Shown here piece by piece: positions 54,372 through 62,202 of a DNA stretch of 64,000 bases. Both the position numbers and the translations under genes were made by a program. The notes under the pieces were generated by a model. It did no database searches. It worked only from the letters and a program-made list of their open reading frames with translations, and was not told the origin of the DNA. Position 1 is the first letter of the stretch. Each line of letters starts with the position of its first letter. Where the stretch lies: contig CAJURQ010000016.1 in NCBI GenBank assembly GCA_910588955.1, forward strand, positions 8,126 through 72,125, read 5' to 3'. The stretch comes from an uncultured Lachnospiraceae bacterium. Lineage in GTDB: Bacteria > Bacillota > Clostridia > Lachnospirales > Lachnospiraceae.

Positions 54372-54640
54372 CAAAACCGTGCGCTTTATGTCGAACCGTA
54401 ACCCATGTACGTTACCTTTACAGTTAACTCCGCCAGGCACCCTCACGGCACATGAAAGGTTCCACTTAGTGCTGCTGTGTTCCCACCCTGACACGGTTCA
54501 TGGATTCTCATTGCGTGAGACCCAAACTTCAACGCCACTTGCAAAGGGCAGCTACGCAGGCGCAGGCCCTCGATAAAGCATCACCCCCACTGGAGCGGAT
54601 TGTGGGTACAAGGCACCGCTAACGCCCCGGCTGCACGGAA
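54372..54640 (-). ncRNA. ffs: Signal recognition particle RNA, large (Alu-containing) type
   Basis: RNA core of SRP, binding Ffh. On the minus strand the 5' part reads CCGTGCAG...GCGGTGCCTTGTACCC, as in Gram-positive large SRP RNAs. The S-domain hairpin includes GTGTCAGGGTGGGAACACAG, with the GGAA loop, followed by CAGCACTAAG. The ends CCGTGC (54638-54633) and GCACGG (54382-54377) pair, closing a molecule of about 265 nt, and a T-rich stretch follows. It follows tRNA-Ser directly, probably from the same promoter. Confidence 0.9.
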
Positions 54641-54641
54641 A

Positions 54642-54727
54642 CGGAGATGGAGGGATTCGAACCCTCGTGCCCCGGAGGGCTAACGCATTTCGAGTGCGCC
54701 CCGTTATGACCACTTCGATACATCTCC
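54642..54727 (-). tRNA. tRNA-Ser (anticodon CGA)
   Basis: An 86-nt class II tRNA. Acceptor stem GGAGATG/CATCTCC, anticodon stem GCGCA/TGCGT with loop CTCGAAA (anticodon CGA, reads UCG), long variable arm and T-arm GAGGGTTCGAATCCCTC. CCA is not encoded. A good minus-strand promoter lies upstream, and SRP RNA follows. Confidence 0.95.
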
Positions 54728-54738
54728 GTACGAATAAG

Positions 54739-54767
54739 ATTATATGTTGAAAAGACAGCCTTGTCTA
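54739..54767 (-). promoter_or_regulatory. Promoter of tRNA-Ser / SRP RNA
   Basis: Minus strand: TAGACA (54767-54762), 17-base spacer, TATAAT (54744-54739), 12 bases before the tRNA. Confidence 0.8.
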
Positions 54768-54832
54768 CTGTTTTTCTCAAAAAACTTTTGTGAAATCTTT
54801 TTTGTGTCCTGAATATGGTACATGTGGTAAAA

Positions 54833-54992
54833 TATAATAGTGTGAGAAGTACTTCTAAAACTCAGCAGCAAAGGCTGCTTCGTTAAGAAGCACTAAGTCT
54901 CACACGGGAGAATACCGCCAAAACAGGCATTCTCCGCACTGATTTGAGATTCCGCAGACGGAGAGGTCTGTGACTCATATATGGAGGACGGC
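54833..54992 (+). other. Structured leader of tadA with its -10 box
   Basis: A TATAAT box at 54833-54838 is followed by GTGTGAGA (54840-54847), pairing with TCTCACAC (54898-54905). Inside are two overlapping stems, AGCAGC/GCTGCT (54864-54879) and GCTTC/GAAGC (54877-54891), which exclude each other. GGAGAAT/ATTCTCC then forms another hairpin (54907-54934), and CAGAC/GTCTG a further one near 54955-54972. No known riboswitch is recognised. Confidence 0.55.
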
Positions 54993-55550
54993 ATGACGCG
55001 GGATGAAAAGTATATGAAAGAGGCGATCAAGCAGGCGAAAAAAGCCTATGCTCTCGGGGAAGTGCCGATCGGCTGTGTGATTGTGTATCAGGATAAAATT
55101 ATCGGCAGAGGACACAACCGCCGCAATACGGACAGGAATACGCTGGCGCATGCGGAGATCACGGCGATTAATAAGGCGAGCCGGGCGATAAAGGACTGGC
55201 GTCTTGAGGAGTGCACGCTCTACGTGACGCTGGAGCCCTGCCAGATGTGCGCAGGGGCGATCGTGCAGGCGAGGGTTACGGAGACGGTGATCGGCGCCAT
55301 GAACCCGAAGGCGGGCTGCGGCGGTTCTATATTAAACATTTTGGAGATGCAGGAGTTTAACCATCAGGTGATCGTGCGGCGGGGCGTTCTGGAGGAGGAG
55401 TGCCAGTCGATTTTAAAAAACTTTTTTGTGGAACTCAGGGAGAGGAACCGGATAGAAAAGCAGCAGCGGAGGGAAAAGCAGGCGGCGGAAGCGGTTTTAC
55501 AGACAAAAATCGACGACGGGGAGAAAGGTGCGGGAGAGGAAAAACTGTGA
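54993..55550 (+). CDS. tadA: tRNA-specific adenosine deaminase
   Basis: Converts A34 to inosine in tRNA-Arg(ACG). 185 residues. The zinc-dependent deaminase motifs are HAEITAI (catalytic His and Glu, about 53-55) and PCQMCAGAI (two Cys, about 83-86). A charged C-terminal extension of about 30 residues (EKQQRREKQAAEAV) exceeds the E. coli enzyme. ATG 54993 stands five bases after GGAGG; the in-frame ATG at 54981 overlaps it. It lies beside tRNA-Ser and SRP RNA and ahead of dnaX, as in Bacillus. Confidence 0.95.
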   Translation: MTRDEKYMKEAIKQAKKAYALGEVPIGCVIVYQDKIIGRGHNRRNTDRNTLAHAEITAINKASRAIKDWRLEECTLYVTLEPCQMCAGAIVQARVTETVIGAMNPKAGCGGSILNILEMQEFNHQVIVRRGVLEEECQSILKNFFVELRERNRIEKQQRREKQAAEAVLQTKIDDGEKGAGEEKL

Positions 55551-55558
55551 AATAAAAG

Positions 55559-55587
55559 TTGTGAGGTGTGGAGAAATACGCTATAAT
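55559..55587 (+). promoter_or_regulatory. Promoter of the phosphofructokinase gene
   Basis: TTGTGA (55559-55564), 17-base spacer, TATAAT (55582-55587), about 125 bases ahead of the ATG. Confidence 0.7.
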
Positions 55588-55712
55588 TGTATGTGGAACG
55601 TGTGGAAGGAAGGCGTTAGTATGTGGCACAGACTTTCATCACACAGGAGATGCCGGAGTGAGGGCGTTTCGCACAAAAAAATGAGTAAAGGGTATAGTAA
55701 GGAGGATGCGGG

Positions 55713-56786
55713 ATGAAGAGAATCGGAATGTTGACCAGTGGTGGAGATTGTCAGGCGTTAAACGCTGCTATGAGAGGTGTTGTTAAGTGCCTTTCCTGCA
55801 GCAGTGAGGACGTGGAGATTTATGGTTTTCTGGATGGCTACAAGGGAATGATTTACGGGGATTTCCGAATTTTGACAGGGCATGATTTCGCGGGTATTCT
55901 GACGAAGGGCGGCACCATTCTCGGCAGTTCCAGAACTCCTTTTAAGCTGATGCGTGAGCCGGATGAAAACGGGTTGGATAAAGTCGAGGCGATGAAGCAG
56001 AATTATTATAAGCTGAAGCTGGACTGCATGGTAATCCTTGGCGGCAACGGCACCCATAAGACCGCGAACATGCTCCGCGAGGAGGGGCTGAATGTCATCA
56101 CGCTGCCTAAGACCATAGACAATGACCTGTGGGGAACAGATATGACTTTCGGTTTCCAGAGCGCGGTCAATATTGCAACAGACTGCATTGATTGCATTCA
56201 TACCACGGCGTCCTCACATGGACGTATCTTCATTGTGGAGGTTATGGGACATAAAGTAGGCTGGCTTACGCTGAATGCCGGCATCGCAGGCGGCGCGGAT
56301 ATCATTCTGATTCCTGAGATTCCTTATGACATCGACAGCGTGATCAAGGCGATCAAGGCGCGCTCGCAGAGAGGATCCCGTTTCACCATTATGGCGGTGG
56401 CGGAGGGCGCGATCTCGAAGGAGGACGCGAAACTTTCCAAGAAGGAATACAAGGAGAAGATGAAGGATTATCCGTATCCTTCGGTTTCCTACGAAATCGC
56501 GGATAAGATTATGAAAAAGACCGGCATGGATGTGCGCGTTACCGTTCCGGGTCACACGCAGCGCGGCGGAAGTCCCTGCCCTTATGACAGAGTGTTTGCG
56601 ACCAGACTGGGCGCGGAGGCAGGCAAATTGATTCTGCAGGGCGAGTACGGTTTCATGGTAGGCTATAAGAACAGGGAGATCGTGAGAGTGCCGCTTGAGG
56701 AAGTGGCAGGCAAGCTGAAAATGGTATCACCTGATGCTACCATTGTTCAAGAGGCAAAGATGGTTGGTATCAGTTTCGGAGATTAA
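55713..56786 (+). CDS. pfkA: 6-phosphofructokinase
   Basis: Phosphorylates fructose-6-P, the committed step of glycolysis. 357 residues, slightly longer than E. coli PfkA. The motifs GMLTSGGDCQALNAAMRG (start), GGNGTHKTA, LPKTIDND (catalytic Asp), MGHKVGW and VPGHTQRGGSP are seen. The usual ATP-enzyme GGDGS is GGNGT here, keeping Gly at the position that favours ATP. The PGTIDND glycine is Lys, as in pyrophosphate enzymes. The phosphate donor is therefore uncertain. GGAGG precedes the ATG. Confidence 0.9.
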   Translation: MKRIGMLTSGGDCQALNAAMRGVVKCLSCSSEDVEIYGFLDGYKGMIYGDFRILTGHDFAGILTKGGTILGSSRTPFKLMREPDENGLDKVEAMKQNYYKLKLDCMVILGGNGTHKTANMLREEGLNVITLPKTIDNDLWGTDMTFGFQSAVNIATDCIDCIHTTASSHGRIFIVEVMGHKVGWLTLNAGIAGGADIILIPEIPYDIDSVIKAIKARSQRGSRFTIMAVAEGAISKEDAKLSKKEYKEKMKDYPYPSVSYEIADKIMKKTGMDVRVTVPGHTQRGGSPCPYDRVFATRLGAEAGKLILQGEYGFMVGYKNREIVRVPLEEVAGKLKMVSPDATIVQEAKMVGISFGD

Positions 56787-56948
56787 CTGCTGCCTACGCC
56801 ATATCTGATAGTGGTATCATTGAATTTATTCAAGGCGTAAACGGCAGCAGTGGATGCACACAAAATGCCGAAGAACAGGCATTTTGGCGCTGACTCTGAC
56901 ACCATGCAGCAAGTGCATGGCGCGGTGCGAACAGTAACGGAGATTAAC
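56777..56948 (+). repeat. Hairpin element between pfkA and dnaX flanked by 12-bp direct repeats
   Basis: CGGAGATTAACT occurs at 56777-56788 and again at 56937-56948. Between them are CTGCTGCC...GGCAGCAG with inner TACGCC/GGCGTA, the hairpin CAAAATGCC-GAAGAACA-GGCATTTTG, and CCATGCA/TGCATGG. The right copy supplies the GGAG site of dnaX; the left copy ends pfkA. It looks like an inserted palindromic element or a duplicated junction. Confidence 0.6.
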
Positions 56949-56953
56949 TTATT

Positions 56954-58513
56954 ATGTCATATACAGCGCTGTATCGTAAGTTCCGCCCGAGCAGATTTGA
57001 GGACGTCAAGGGGCAGGAGCATATAGTTACCACCCTGCAGAATCAGATTAAGGCGGACCGCATCGGTCACGCGTATCTCTTCTGCGGGACGAGAGGTACG
57101 GGTAAGACTTCCATAGCGAAAATATTTGCGCGGGCGGTGAACTGCGAGAACCCTGTGGAGGGAAGTCCCTGCGGGGAATGCGCGAGCTGTAAGGCGATTG
57201 CGGCGGGCGCCAGTATGAATGTGATTGAGATTGACGCCGCCTCCAACAATGGCGTTGACAATATCCGTGAGATTGTGGATGAGGTGTCCTATTCTCCGGC
57301 GGAGGGACGGTTTAAAGTTTATATTATTGACGAGGTGCATATGCTCTCCATCGGCGCTTTTAACGCGCTGTTAAAGACGCTGGAAGAGCCGCCCTCCTAT
57401 GTGATTTTTATTCTGGCGACCACCGAGGTGCACAAGATACCGATTACCATACTTTCCCGCTGTCAGCGGTATGATTTCCGCCGGATTTCGATTGAGACGA
57501 TTGCGGAGAGACTGCGGGAACTGATGGAAAAAGAGCAAGTGCAGGTGGAGGAGAAGGCACTCCGCTATATTGCAAAGACAGCGGATGGCTCCATGCGTGA
57601 CGCGCTGAGCTTGTTGGACCAGTGCATCGCGTTTCATTTCGGGCAGGAACTGACTTACGATAAAGCGCTTGACGTTCTCGGTGCGGTGGACACGGAAGTA
57701 TTCAGCAGGCTTCTGCGCCATGTGATCGGGCGTGAGGTGACCGGCTGTATCGGGCTTTTGGAAGAAATCGTTATGCAGGGCAGGGAGCTTTCGCAGTTTG
57801 TAACGGATTTTACATGGTATCTGAGAAATCTTCTTTTGCTGCAGTCGTCCGATGACATAGAGGATATCATCGACGTGTCTTCCGACAATCTGGTTCGATT
57901 GAAGGAGGAGTCGGGGATGCTGGAGACAGAGACGCTTATGCGCTATATTCGCATTTTCTCTGAACTCTCCGGGCAGATCAAGTATGCGCCGCAGAAGAGA
58001 ATCCTAATTGAGATTGCGCTTATCAAACTTTGCAGACCCGATATGGAGCGGGATATCGGGTCCGTAGCGGAGCGGGTCAGAGTGATAGAGGAGCAGTTGG
58101 AAAACGGCGTTGTGGCTGTGGCGGCTGCGGGAGCGGTGGAGAGTGTCGCTGCGTCCGTTCCGGCAAAAGAGCGTCTGCCTCTGCCGAAGGCAATCCCGGA
58201 GGATGTGCAGACGGCGGTGGAGCGCTGGCATGATATTGTGTCACATGCGGATATGCCCATGAAACAGTATCTGAAAGAGGCGCGCTTGAGTCTGGGCGGG
58301 GACAGTCGGCTGTTGGTAGTTGTGGAGGATGGTCTTGCCTCCGATTATTTTTTGCGGCAGGAAGGGCATAAGGAACTGCTGGAGCAGATGCTGGCGGACA
58401 TGACGGGCAAGGAGATTGACGTGACGGTACAGACGGTGCCGAACAGGGAGACTTTCGAGCAGAGTTATGTGGATTTGTCACAGCTGATTCATATGGAAAT
58501 AGAAGAAGAATAG
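56954..58513 (+). CDS. dnaX: DNA polymerase III subunits gamma/tau
   Basis: Clamp-loader ATPase of the replisome. 519 residues. Walker A GTRGTGKTS (about 45-53), zinc cysteines in CENPVEGSPCGECASC (about 63-78), Walker B region YIIDEVHMLS and sensor ILATTEVHKIP. The C-terminal tau-like part is short. The gene is followed closely by ybaB and recR, the standard order. No frameshift signal for a short gamma form is obvious. Confidence 0.97.
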   Translation: MSYTALYRKFRPSRFEDVKGQEHIVTTLQNQIKADRIGHAYLFCGTRGTGKTSIAKIFARAVNCENPVEGSPCGECASCKAIAAGASMNVIEIDAASNNGVDNIREIVDEVSYSPAEGRFKVYIIDEVHMLSIGAFNALLKTLEEPPSYVIFILATTEVHKIPITILSRCQRYDFRRISIETIAERLRELMEKEQVQVEEKALRYIAKTADGSMRDALSLLDQCIAFHFGQELTYDKALDVLGAVDTEVFSRLLRHVIGREVTGCIGLLEEIVMQGRELSQFVTDFTWYLRNLLLLQSSDDIEDIIDVSSDNLVRLKEESGMLETETLMRYIRIFSELSGQIKYAPQKRILIEIALIKLCRPDMERDIGSVAERVRVIEEQLENGVVAVAAAGAVESVAASVPAKERLPLPKAIPEDVQTAVERWHDIVSHADMPMKQYLKEARLSLGGDSRLLVVVEDGLASDYFLRQEGHKELLEQMLADMTGKEIDVTVQTVPNRETFEQSYVDLSQLIHMEIEEE

Positions 58514-58530
58514 GAAAGGAAATTGGAAAC

Positions 58531-58884
58531 ATGGCGAAGCGAGGCGGATTTCCGGGCGGCGGTATGCCCGGCAACATGAGTAACCTGATGAAGCAGGCGC
58601 AGAGAATGCAGCGTCAGATGGAGGAGAGCCAGAAAGAACTTGAGACAAAAGAGTTTACGGCGAAAGCAGGCGGCGGTGCGGTGGAAGTTACCGTGACCGG
58701 TAAACGAGAAATCACGAAGGTGAAGCTTTCCGAGGAGGTAGTGGATCCGGACGATATCGAAATGCTGGAAGATCTGGTGATGGCGGCGGCAAATGAGGCG
58801 TTGCGCATGGCGGAGGAGGCGAATGCCGAAGCCATGAATAAGATGACCGGAGGACTCGGGTTAGGCGGAGGTCTGCCGTTCTAA
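58531..58884 (+). CDS. ybaB: YbaB/EbfC-family nucleoid-associated protein
   Basis: Small DNA-binding dimer of 117 residues. The N-terminus is Gly/Met-rich (GGFPGGGMPGNMSNLMKQ). The core AQRMQRQMEESQKELETKEF and VEVTVTGKREI is characteristic. It lies between dnaX and recR, 17 bases after dnaX, and is probably co-transcribed. Roles in nucleoid organisation and recombination-linked repair are known for the family. Confidence 0.95.
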   Translation: MAKRGGFPGGGMPGNMSNLMKQAQRMQRQMEESQKELETKEFTAKAGGGAVEVTVTGKREITKVKLSEEVVDPDDIEMLEDLVMAAANEALRMAEEANAEAMNKMTGGLGLGGGLPF

Positions 58885-58953
58885 ATGTCTATTGAGACAA
58901 TTCGGCATTATAAAAAATGAAATGCCTGACGAAAGGTTGAGAATTTTTCTGAC

Positions 58954-59550
58954 ATGGAACTTTACAGCGGACATATCAATAAATTGATAGAGGAGCTGGC
59001 GGGACTGCCCGGGATCGGGCACAAGTCAGCGCAGCGGCTTGCTTTCCATTTGATTAACATGCCCCAGTCGCGGGTGGAGCGGCTGGCGAAGACGATTGTG
59101 GAGGCGAAGGAAAACGTTCGCTACTGTCAGGAATGTTTTACGCTGACGGATAAAGAAATCTGTCCGGTTTGTGCGAATGCGAACAGAGATCACAGCGTTA
59201 TCATGGTGGTGGAGAATGCGCGGGATCTGGCGGCTTACGAGAAAACGGGGAAATACACGGGTGTTTATCATGTGCTGCATGGTGCGATCTCTCCCATGCT
59301 GGGAATCGGACCGGGGGATATCAGGCTGAAAGAATTGATGAAGCGGCTGGAAGGCGATGTCACGGAGGTGATCATCGCGACCAATTCCAGTCTTGAGGGC
59401 GAGACTACAGCGATGTACATCAGCAAGTTGATTAAGCCTACGGGCATTAGAGTGACGAGGATAGCCAGCGGCGTGCCGGTGGGAGGCGATCTGGAATACA
59501 TCGATGAGGTAACGCTTTTGCGGGCGCTGGAAGGCAGGGTGGAATTGTAA
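58954..59550 (+). CDS. recR: Recombination mediator RecR
   Basis: A 198-residue DNA repair protein acting with RecF/RecO to load RecA. It has the helix-hairpin-helix segment LPGIGHKSAQRLAFH, the C4 zinc finger CQECFTLTDKEICPVC and a Toprim domain from VVENARDLAAYEKTG. Length and order (dnaX-ybaB-recR) are standard. No clear GGAGG site precedes the ATG, so coupling to upstream translation is possible. Confidence 0.97.
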   Translation: MELYSGHINKLIEELAGLPGIGHKSAQRLAFHLINMPQSRVERLAKTIVEAKENVRYCQECFTLTDKEICPVCANANRDHSVIMVVENARDLAAYEKTGKYTGVYHVLHGAISPMLGIGPGDIRLKELMKRLEGDVTEVIIATNSSLEGETTAMYISKLIKPTGIRVTRIASGVPVGGDLEYIDEVTLLRALEGRVEL

Positions 59551-59586
59551 CATGCCATAGAGCAAAAATGAAGGAGGGTATGGGAA

Positions 59587-60627
59587 GTGGGGATCGTAAA
59601 AGAGAAGTTTGGCACAATGAAAACGGGGGAAGAGATTTGCCTGTATACATTAAAGAATAAGAACGGTTTGGAAGTAAAAATTACGAACATCGGTGCGGCG
59701 GTAGTGGAACTTTGGGTGCCGGATAAAAACGGGGAGTTTGCGGATGTGGTTCTGGGCTTTGACAAGGGAGAAGATTATTTTTCCAATCCCAGTTTTTTTG
59801 GCGTGACCATAGGACCCAATGCGAACCGTGTTGGCGGAGCGGCTTTCACCTTGAACGGGAAAGAGTACCATCTGCCGGTGAATGACGGACCGAACAACCT
59901 GCACAGCGATATGGACGGCGGTTATCATAAAGGATTTTGGAGGGCGGAGGAGGACGGCGGCAGCCTGAAACTTACGATTGAGGGTAAGGACGGCGAGCTG
60001 GGCTTTCCGGGAAATAAAAAGGTTACCATGACCTATACGCTGACGGATGCCAATGAGTTAAAGCTGAAATATCATGCCACTTCCGATATGGACACGGTGC
60101 TCAATCTGACGAATCATACTTATTTCAATCTGGCGGGACATGATTCCGGCAGCATAGAGGGGCAGTTCCTGCGTCTGTATGCCGCCAACTATACGCCGGT
60201 GCTTCCGGGAGCGATACCAACGGGAGAGATTGCGTCGGTGGCAGGCACGCCTTTGGACTTTACCGAAAGGAAACAGATCGGCAGGGATATCAATGCGGAT
60301 AATGAACAGCTTAAGCTGGTGCTGGGCTATGACCATAACTTTGTAGTTGACGGAGCTGCCGGCACGATGCGGGAGGCTGCGGAGGCGGAGGATGAGAAGA
60401 GCGGACGCAGAATGAAGGTATTTACCACGCTGCCGGGGATGCAGTTCTATGCCGGAAACTGTATCGCCGAGCAGGAAGGAAAAGGCGGCGTGCACTATGC
60501 GCCCCGCACGGGATTCTGTCTGGAGACTCATTATTTCCCCGACAACATTCATCATCCCAATTTTCCGCAGGCAGTATTCGGACCGGGTAAGGATTATGAG
60601 TCGGAGACGATTTATCAATTTTTGTAG
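59587..60627 (+). CDS. galM: Aldose 1-epimerase (mutarotase)
   Basis: Interconverts alpha and beta anomers of aldoses such as galactose or glucose. 346 residues. GALM-fold landmarks are IGPNANRVGGAAF, LTNHTYFNLAGHD (catalytic His), LGYDHNFVVDG and the final CLETHYFPDNIHHPNFP with the catalytic Glu. GTG start after AAGGAGGG. It lies 36 bases behind recR but ends in its own terminator. Confidence 0.94.
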   Translation: MGIVKEKFGTMKTGEEICLYTLKNKNGLEVKITNIGAAVVELWVPDKNGEFADVVLGFDKGEDYFSNPSFFGVTIGPNANRVGGAAFTLNGKEYHLPVNDGPNNLHSDMDGGYHKGFWRAEEDGGSLKLTIEGKDGELGFPGNKKVTMTYTLTDANELKLKYHATSDMDTVLNLTNHTYFNLAGHDSGSIEGQFLRLYAANYTPVLPGAIPTGEIASVAGTPLDFTERKQIGRDINADNEQLKLVLGYDHNFVVDGAAGTMREAAEAEDEKSGRRMKVFTTLPGMQFYAGNCIAEQEGKGGVHYAPRTGFCLETHYFPDNIHHPNFPQAVFGPGKDYESETIYQFL

Positions 60628-60683
60628 AATGAGGCGGCGCGGATTGATCGCGTTTCCGCATAACTGTATAAAGAGCTTGAGAG

Positions 60684-60719
60684 AAAATGCCGCTGTGTGA
60701 AGAACACGGCGGTATTTTT
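60684..60719 (+). terminator. Terminator of galM
   Basis: AAAATGCCGC pairs with GCGGTATTTT (one G-U), with an inner TGTG/CAC, followed by Ts. Confidence 0.85.
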
Positions 60720-60862
60720 GCGTTTGTTTATATGCGCGGCGCAGCAGAGTCAGAAACACAGTTATGCGGCTTGTCAGTCACCGCGCCTTATGTCAATTTT
60801 TTCAGTGGAATTGTGATATACTCCTTGCAAAAGAAAATCTATAACAGGCGCAGGGGGAAGAG

Positions 60863-61960
60863 ATGGAGTCCGGGTCGGCAGTTGTTGGGAGAGAGGAAAG
60901 AAAGAAAAAGTATCATATTTATGTAGAAGAATATGTTCTGTCATATTTGAGACGCGAGTCGGATTCACTGGAACTGTCCGAGATATATTTTTACGGGTCA
61001 CGTCAGGAGAACGGCAGGAAACTCTATGTTTACGGGGCGGGGCGTGACAGGGGAATTGCGGCGTTTGCGGAATATGAGCCGCTTCCTGAGCTGGTGTGCC
61101 GTCTTACTCAGGCGGGTCCGGTATTTCTCGTGCGGGAGTCGGACGGGGAATGCAGGGCATCCGGTTTTCAGGTATTTTATGATAACAATGAAGCGATGCA
61201 GAATTATCTGTTGGAGTGGACAAGCAGCGCAGGCAAGAAGCAAAATGCGGAAAAAAGCAGCGTGCCGGACACAATGCCTGTTCCATTGGTATTTCCGGAG
61301 GAAGAGAAGAAGCGGACGCCCCACGGCGCCATGTCTGTGCAGCTGTGTCTGATTCTGGTGGTGCTGGTGGCTATTGTCATTACTTCTACGGACAGTTACG
61401 ACAAGATGGAGGAACTGAACCGCTCGGCAAAGGAGGTTTTCTTTGCCATAGAAAATCAGGAGGCGGGCGAACGCGTGTTGGAGACGGATTCTCGAGAGGA
61501 CACAGACGCTCAGGCACAAGATAAGGGTTCCGGGGGCGTGCATGGGGATTCGGCAAAGGATATTGTGTTTGAAAAAGAGAATATAGCGGCGGAGAAAGAG
61601 GCTGCGGCAGAGCGGGAGACAGAGCCGGCAGAAGAGAAAAAACAGGAGGAAGCAGAAGAACCTGTGCAGGCTTCGGATTCGGATGAACCGGCAGGTGACC
61701 GGACACAGGAGGAAGAGTCAGAAATGGCAGAGCCAGAGGAAGAGGATGTCGATAATGAGGGGACAAGTGATGCCGACAAGGAAGAGGAGGCGCTTTCCAG
61801 AAGCATAACTAGATATTATGAGGTGGAACAAGGGGACACACTCTATACGATTAGCCAAAAGATTTACGGGGATACTTCCCGTGTGGAAAAAATCTGTGAA
61901 GTGAACCAAATTTCCGACCCAGACAAAATCCGTTCCGGGCAAAGAATAATCCTGCCGTAG
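60863..61960 (+). CDS. Single-pass membrane protein with C-terminal LysM domain
   Basis: A 365-residue protein. About 155 N-terminal residues have no signal peptide and appear cytoplasmic, containing HIYVEEYVLSYLRRESDSLE. A transmembrane segment follows (about 157-173, LCLILVVLVAIVITS). An acidic low-complexity stalk (about 205-305) leads to a LysM peptidoglycan-binding domain at the very end (YYEVEQGDTLYTISQKIYGD...RSGQRIILP). The topology suggests a cytoplasmic factor tied to the wall. The N-terminal domain is not recognised. GGGGAAGAG precedes the ATG. Confidence 0.8.
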   Translation: MESGSAVVGREERKKKYHIYVEEYVLSYLRRESDSLELSEIYFYGSRQENGRKLYVYGAGRDRGIAAFAEYEPLPELVCRLTQAGPVFLVRESDGECRASGFQVFYDNNEAMQNYLLEWTSSAGKKQNAEKSSVPDTMPVPLVFPEEEKKRTPHGAMSVQLCLILVVLVAIVITSTDSYDKMEELNRSAKEVFFAIENQEAGERVLETDSREDTDAQAQDKGSGGVHGDSAKDIVFEKENIAAEKEAAAERETEPAEEKKQEEAEEPVQASDSDEPAGDRTQEEESEMAEPEEEDVDNEGTSDADKEEEALSRSITRYYEVEQGDTLYTISQKIYGDTSRVEKICEVNQISDPDKIRSGQRIILP

Positions 61961-62117
61961 AAAAGTAAGTAAGGCTGTGGTATAATGTACGCGTTGGCAA
62001 TGAGCAGTGCGCAGACAGAGGAGAAACGGAGAGGGGAGCTTGCTCACCGAAACGTTTATCCGAATGGATGCATAGGGCGAAGCCCGCGAGCGAGATGAAG
62101 CAAAGCGGAATCGAGCG

Positions 62118-62174
62118 GCACTGCGGAGTGCATGGAATAAGGCACTGCGGAGTGCATGGAATAAGGCACTGCGG
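62118..62174 (+). repeat. 24-bp tandem repeat (two full units and a partial third)
   Basis: The unit at 62118-62141 is repeated at 62142-62165, and nine bases more follow from 62166. Each unit contains the hairpin GCACT-GCGG-AGTGC. It lies in the leader of the DUF5711-like gene. The open frame across it lacks a ribosome site, so it is treated as non-coding. Confidence 0.85.
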
Positions 62175-62202
62175 CTGCAACCAGAATTTAAGGATACGAC
62201 AG

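Noticed and set aside
53382..54494. Longer reading frame for the radical SAM gene starting at 54494
   Set aside because: The added N-terminus overlaps the SRP RNA gene and has no ribosome site.
55528..55716. 62-residue frame between tadA and pfkA
   Set aside because: It overlaps the tadA end and a good promoter, lacks a ribosome site and has no protein-like features.
62068..62202. N-terminal RHCGVHGI repeat peptide on the DUF5711-like protein
   Set aside because: It is the translation of the tandem hairpin repeat; a proper ribosome site and ATG occur at 62203.
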